NCBI GenBank assembly: GCA_019359355.1
Contig: JAHHHM010000009.1
Location: 1 to 64,000, forward strand
Length of the DNA: 64,000 nucleotides
Direction of reading: 5' to 3'
Origin: Microcoleus vaginatus WJT46-NPBG5
Lineage (GTDB): Bacteria > Cyanobacteriota > Cyanobacteriia > Cyanobacteriales > Oscillatoriaceae
The notes beneath the pieces were generated by a model, which did no database searches, had not been told where the DNA came from, and saw only the letters and a program-made list of their open reading frames with translations. A program made the position numbers and the translations under genes. Positions within the stretch are counted from its first letter, which is position 1, and each line of letters starts with the position of its first letter. Positions 61,461 through 64,000 of this stretch are shown here, piece by piece.

Positions 61461-62624
61461 ATGGCTACAATCGTCGGAACCTCTGGAAACGACAATCTCT
61501 CTGGAACTATTGATGCAGACAGCATCTATGGCTTAGCCGGTAACGACCACATAACTGGCTTAGGCGGCAACGATACCATTTATGGGAATACAAATAGCGA
61601 CCTCTATACGCTTCCTGACAATGACAACATAGATGGGGGTAGCGGCAACGATCTCATCTATGGGGAGGTCGGCAACGACATCATCGATGGGGGTACCGGC
61701 AACGACATCATCAATGGGGGTACCGGCAACGACATCATCAATGGTGCTGCCGGCATTGATACGATGATAGGCGCTGATGGCAATGACACTTACTATGTAT
61801 ACAACACTACTGATGTGGTTACTGAATGGGCGGGTGCCGGCACAGATACCGTCTACGCTTATGCTGATTACAGACTAAGTGAAAACGTCGAAAACCTTTA
61901 CCTCGTAGGCAGCGCTTATGCTGGTTACGGCAACGCACGCAACAACTATATTGCCGGGAATAGCAGCAGTAACTACCTGTGGGGCGGTGCCGGCATCGAT
62001 ACGATAGTAGGTGGGCTAGGGAATGACACTTACGCGATAGACAGCAGCAGTGCTGTGGTTACTGAAGAGGTGGGTGCCGGCACAGACGCCGTCTACGCCT
62101 ATGCCAGTTACTCCCTAAGTCCAAACGTCGAAAACCTCAACCTCCAAGGCAGCGCTTATTACGGCTATGGCAACGAACTTGACAACTCTATTGTTGGTAG
62201 TAGCGGCTATAACTTCCTTTGGGGCAGGGCAGGAAATGACACCCTCAGAGGAGGTGCCGGCAGCGATGAATTGATTGGAAGTGCCGGTGCAGATTATTTT
62301 ACCTTCAACTCTCGCAGTGAAGGTGTTGATACCATTCGCGACTTCAGCCGGATAGAAGGCGATAAAATTGGGCTGTCAGCCAGTGGGTTTGGCGGCGGCT
62401 TAATCACCACAACCGGCTCAAGACCTGGATCGCTGCATCCCTCACAGTTTGTCGTTGGCGCTGCGGCTGCTGATTCGAGTGATCGCATCATCTATAACTC
62501 ATCAACCGGCGCACTCTTTTTTGATTCAGATGGTACAGGAGCAAACTTACAGGTTCAATTCGCTTACCTACTAGAACAAAACAGGCCAATTCTAATTAGC
62601 AGTGACTTCCAGGTTATTGCCTAA
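61461..62624 (+). CDS. RTX-type calcium-binding secreted protein
   Basis: A 387-residue protein of glycine/aspartate-rich repeats. Residues about 1-110 and 260-285 are classical RTX nonapeptides (GGSGNDLIYGEVGNDIIDGG; GGAGSDELIGSAGAD). Between them are two copies of a 70-residue module (DTYYVYNTTDVVTEWAGAGTD; DTYAIDSSSAVVTEEVGAGT; NVENLNLQGSAYYGYGNE). The C-terminus (FDSDGTGANLQVQFAYLLEQ) is typical of type I secretion substrates that fold on binding calcium outside the cell. No catalytic domain is present. The start ATG follows GGAGTAATTGAT. It is paired with the divergent LuxR gene inside the IS630-bounded segment. Confidence 0.9.
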   Translation: MATIVGTSGNDNLSGTIDADSIYGLAGNDHITGLGGNDTIYGNTNSDLYTLPDNDNIDGGSGNDLIYGEVGNDIIDGGTGNDIINGGTGNDIINGAAGIDTMIGADGNDTYYVYNTTDVVTEWAGAGTDTVYAYADYRLSENVENLYLVGSAYAGYGNARNNYIAGNSSSNYLWGGAGIDTIVGGLGNDTYAIDSSSAVVTEEVGAGTDAVYAYASYSLSPNVENLNLQGSAYYGYGNELDNSIVGSSGYNFLWGRAGNDTLRGGAGSDELIGSAGADYFTFNSRSEGVDTIRDFSRIEGDKIGLSASGFGGGLITTTGSRPGSLHPSQFVVGAAAADSSDRIIYNSSTGALFFDSDGTGANLQVQFAYLLEQNRPILISSDFQVIA

Positions 62625-62743
62625 AATCGTTAGTCTTTTGCTAAAAAACCAAAGCAATTAATTTTATAAATTCAGCTCCTTTGACTGCTCAAAACTGTTA
62701 GAGGAGTTTTTCTCAAACAAAATTGAAAGTAAGTAGATAACTA

Positions 62744-62928
62744 TAGTATTACGCGTTAAAGTTAGGACAGTGAGAGAATAGAAAAGAAAGTTCCTACTCA
62801 CCCAAAATAGAAAATTGGTGAGCTGTGTTAAAAACTTGGATGAAACAGAGACTGAAGGAATTTAAAACAGTCAGGGAATGTGTAGATGCAGCCTTCAAGC
62901 AATGTTTTAATGTTTTTGCGTAGTGCTA
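62744..62928 (+). mobile_element. 185-base IS630-derived MITE-like relic (right)
   Basis: The ends TAGTATTACGC (62744-62754) and GCGTAGTGCTA (62918-62928) are inverted with 9 of 11 matches and start with TA, the IS630 target. The interior 62792-62923 encodes the same transposase C-terminus as the left relic, with a 9-base deletion and a TGG-to-TGA stop at about 62819-62821. About five mismatches over 145 bases separate the two relics. The left part of the transposase gene is absent. Confidence 0.75.
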
Positions 62929-62943
62929 CAACAATTCCAATAA

Positions 62944-64000
62944 CTAAAAACCCAGGATAGTTTCAGCAGATAAATGCATCACAGAATTGGGAAACCGGCC
63001 TTTGAGTGCCGGCAGCACAGGGCAGGGTTTTTTATCTTCCAAATTATTCGGTTTATTCCAAGTAAACGGTGCTTTTTGAGAGGCAGACATCCACAGCAAA
63101 CGTTTTGCCCGTGTCATCGCCACATAAAGCAACCGAAACTCTTCTGCTGTTTTTAAATAACCGGCTTGTTCCCAAGCATTGCCAACATCTGGGATAGGTT
63201 TCTTATGTAAACCGGCACGAATTTTTGCCCTAGCAACTTCCGCCAGTGTGAACTCTCCAAGGAACTGCACTTGAGGCGGTACCCACAACCGGCCTGGAAT
63301 TGTTTGTTCGTGCAAAAATGGGAGAAAAACGTAATCCCAATCTAACCCTTTTGCCTTGTGCATGGTGATAATGGTCAGCTTGCCGGCTTGCGTATAAAGT
63401 GACTCATTATCATCTGTTTCTACGCCCTCAAATCGCTCTGAACTGACAATATCACTCAAAACTGTCAGCACAGAACTCATGGAACTATTTCCCGCATTTT
63501 GTTGAGCAACTCTTTCTGCTAATTTATCCGCTGTTGCTAACTCTGCTTGGTTATAATTCAGTGCCAAAGCCAGAAATGAAATTAAATTATAAATCGGTAA
63601 TTCCATCCGAGCACGAAGTAAACTACAACAGTAGCGACGTGCTTGCTCAACCGGCAGTGGTTGCGGTTGTGGATCGAGAGGGCCGGGATAGAGAAATTGT
63701 TCGGGTAAACTTGCTAGAGTATTAAGGTCTTGAGTGGGAATTAGCCGGCGTTCCACTAATACCGTTAGTGCCGCTTTCAAGTAATCTGGAGAATGAGGCC
63801 GGTCAAGGAATTGCAGCATCGCTAAAATTTGAGCTGGCACATGAGAACGCCGTTCTTGCTGCACCACATCATAAACAGAAATTTTGTCTTTATATTGGCG
63901 GCTGAGTTCGTTGCCTAACCATTCTCCTTGCCGGTTTTCTCGCACTAAAACTGCTGCGGTACTTTCTGGGTTTTCAGCAAATAACTCAATGACTCGCGCT
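62944..64000 (-). CDS. UvrD/PcrA-like DNA helicase, C-terminal part (cut by window edge)
   Basis: The frame is open from the right edge (residues R-V-I-E-L-F-A-E before a GTG at 63945) to TAG/TAA at 62944, so about 352 C-terminal residues are seen. Superfamily 1 motifs are present: LTIITMHKAKGLDWDYVFLP (motif V) and EEFRLLYVAMTRAKRLLWMS (motif VI). The region before that is the 2B subdomain, without an obvious nuclease domain in view. Such helicases unwind DNA in repair. The N-terminal ATP-binding part lies outside the window. It is a neighbour of, but outside, the IS630-bounded cassette. Confidence 0.88.
   Translation of the reverse strand, partial: ARVIELFAENPESTAAVLVRENRQGEWLGNELSRQYKDKISVYDVVQQERRSHVPAQILAMLQFLDRPHSPDYLKAALTVLVERRLIPTQDLNTLASLPEQFLYPGPLDPQPQPLPVEQARRYCCSLLRARMELPIYNLISFLALALNYNQAELATADKLAERVAQQNAGNSSMSSVLTVLSDIVSSERFEGVETDDNESLYTQAGKLTIITMHKAKGLDWDYVFLPFLHEQTIPGRLWVPPQVQFLGEFTLAEVARAKIRAGLHKKPIPDVGNAWEQAGYLKTAEEFRLLYVAMTRAKRLLWMSASQKAPFTWNKPNNLEDKKPCPVLPALKGRFPNSVMHLSAETILGF

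Overview
The window is chromosomal DNA of a cyanobacterium. The evidence is a psbA (photosystem II D1) 5' end at the left edge, a myxoxanthophyll-type pair cruF/cruG, DUF3611 and DUF3727 proteins, the ruvX-DUF3727-mltG-yqeG cluster typical of cyanobacteria, kinases of the cyanobacterial HRDIS type, and a dnaX gene with an intein. A short palindrome, GCCGGC (often TGCCGGC or CCGGCA), occurs in nearly every gene, while the classical HIP1 octamer GCGATCGC is not conspicuous. Together with the NRPS, the heptamer repeats and the kinases this suggests a filamentous, Oscillatoriales-like organism (Microcoleus/Coleofasciculus type); the genus is inference.

Region by region. 1-2.3 kb: psbA (partial, minus), cofG for deazaflavin (FO) synthesis, and a convergent cyclic-nucleotide phosphodiesterase. 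2.5-6.5 kb: a gene-poor, accessory-looking stretch between tRNA-Cys and tRNA-Thr. It holds a two-gene PIN-nuclease module flanked by direct repeats, a small conserved protein, a KTSC pseudogene with two stop codons, and a weak tRNA-Cys-like relic. 6.7-16 kb: housekeeping genes (DUF3611, RodZ-like HTH, proB, yqeG, mltG, DUF3727, ruvX, a double GNAT, a CofE-like membrane protein). 16.4-23.9 kb: carotenoid genes cruF/cruG with a 50-residue membrane ORF between them on the other strand, a ZIP transporter, an RNase HI with an internal duplication, and two related TPR/repeat proteins, one cut short by a nonsense codon.

23.9-34.1 kb: dnaX with a 199-residue mini-intein in the Walker B motif, then a 2435-residue two-module NRPS (C-A-T-C-A-T-TE) with a degenerate first condensation domain and a first adenylation domain lacking the usual amino-group-binding Asp. 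34.5-40.7 kb: a NagB-like protein, two tandem paralogous Ser/Thr kinases, and an alpha/beta hydrolase with Ala in place of its nucleophile.

40.8-54.3 kb is a metal and cobalamin block. A cobalamin riboswitch precedes DUF1636 and cobW. Then come a BlaI/M56 regulator pair, a TonB-dependent receptor, two further COG0523 GTPases each with a candidate Zur/Fur box, an exported Cys-motif protein and a WD40 protein. A second cobalamin riboswitch controls cbiMNQO cobalt uptake. 54.9-59.9 kb: deoC, recO, an MFS transporter and a lipid- or polysaccharide-type glycosyltransferase. 60-63 kb: a divergent LuxR regulator/RTX protein pair bounded by inverted relics of an IS630-family element, which looks like a mobilisable cassette. 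The right edge holds the C-terminal part of a UvrD-like helicase.

The best candidates for something not yet described are the PIN/OB-like module at 2.9-4.1 kb, the IS630-bounded LuxR/RTX cassette, the atypical NRPS, and the first cobalamin riboswitch, whose expression-platform hairpin overlaps the start of a seven-codon ORF. All positions and alignments were read by eye; no database search was possible.
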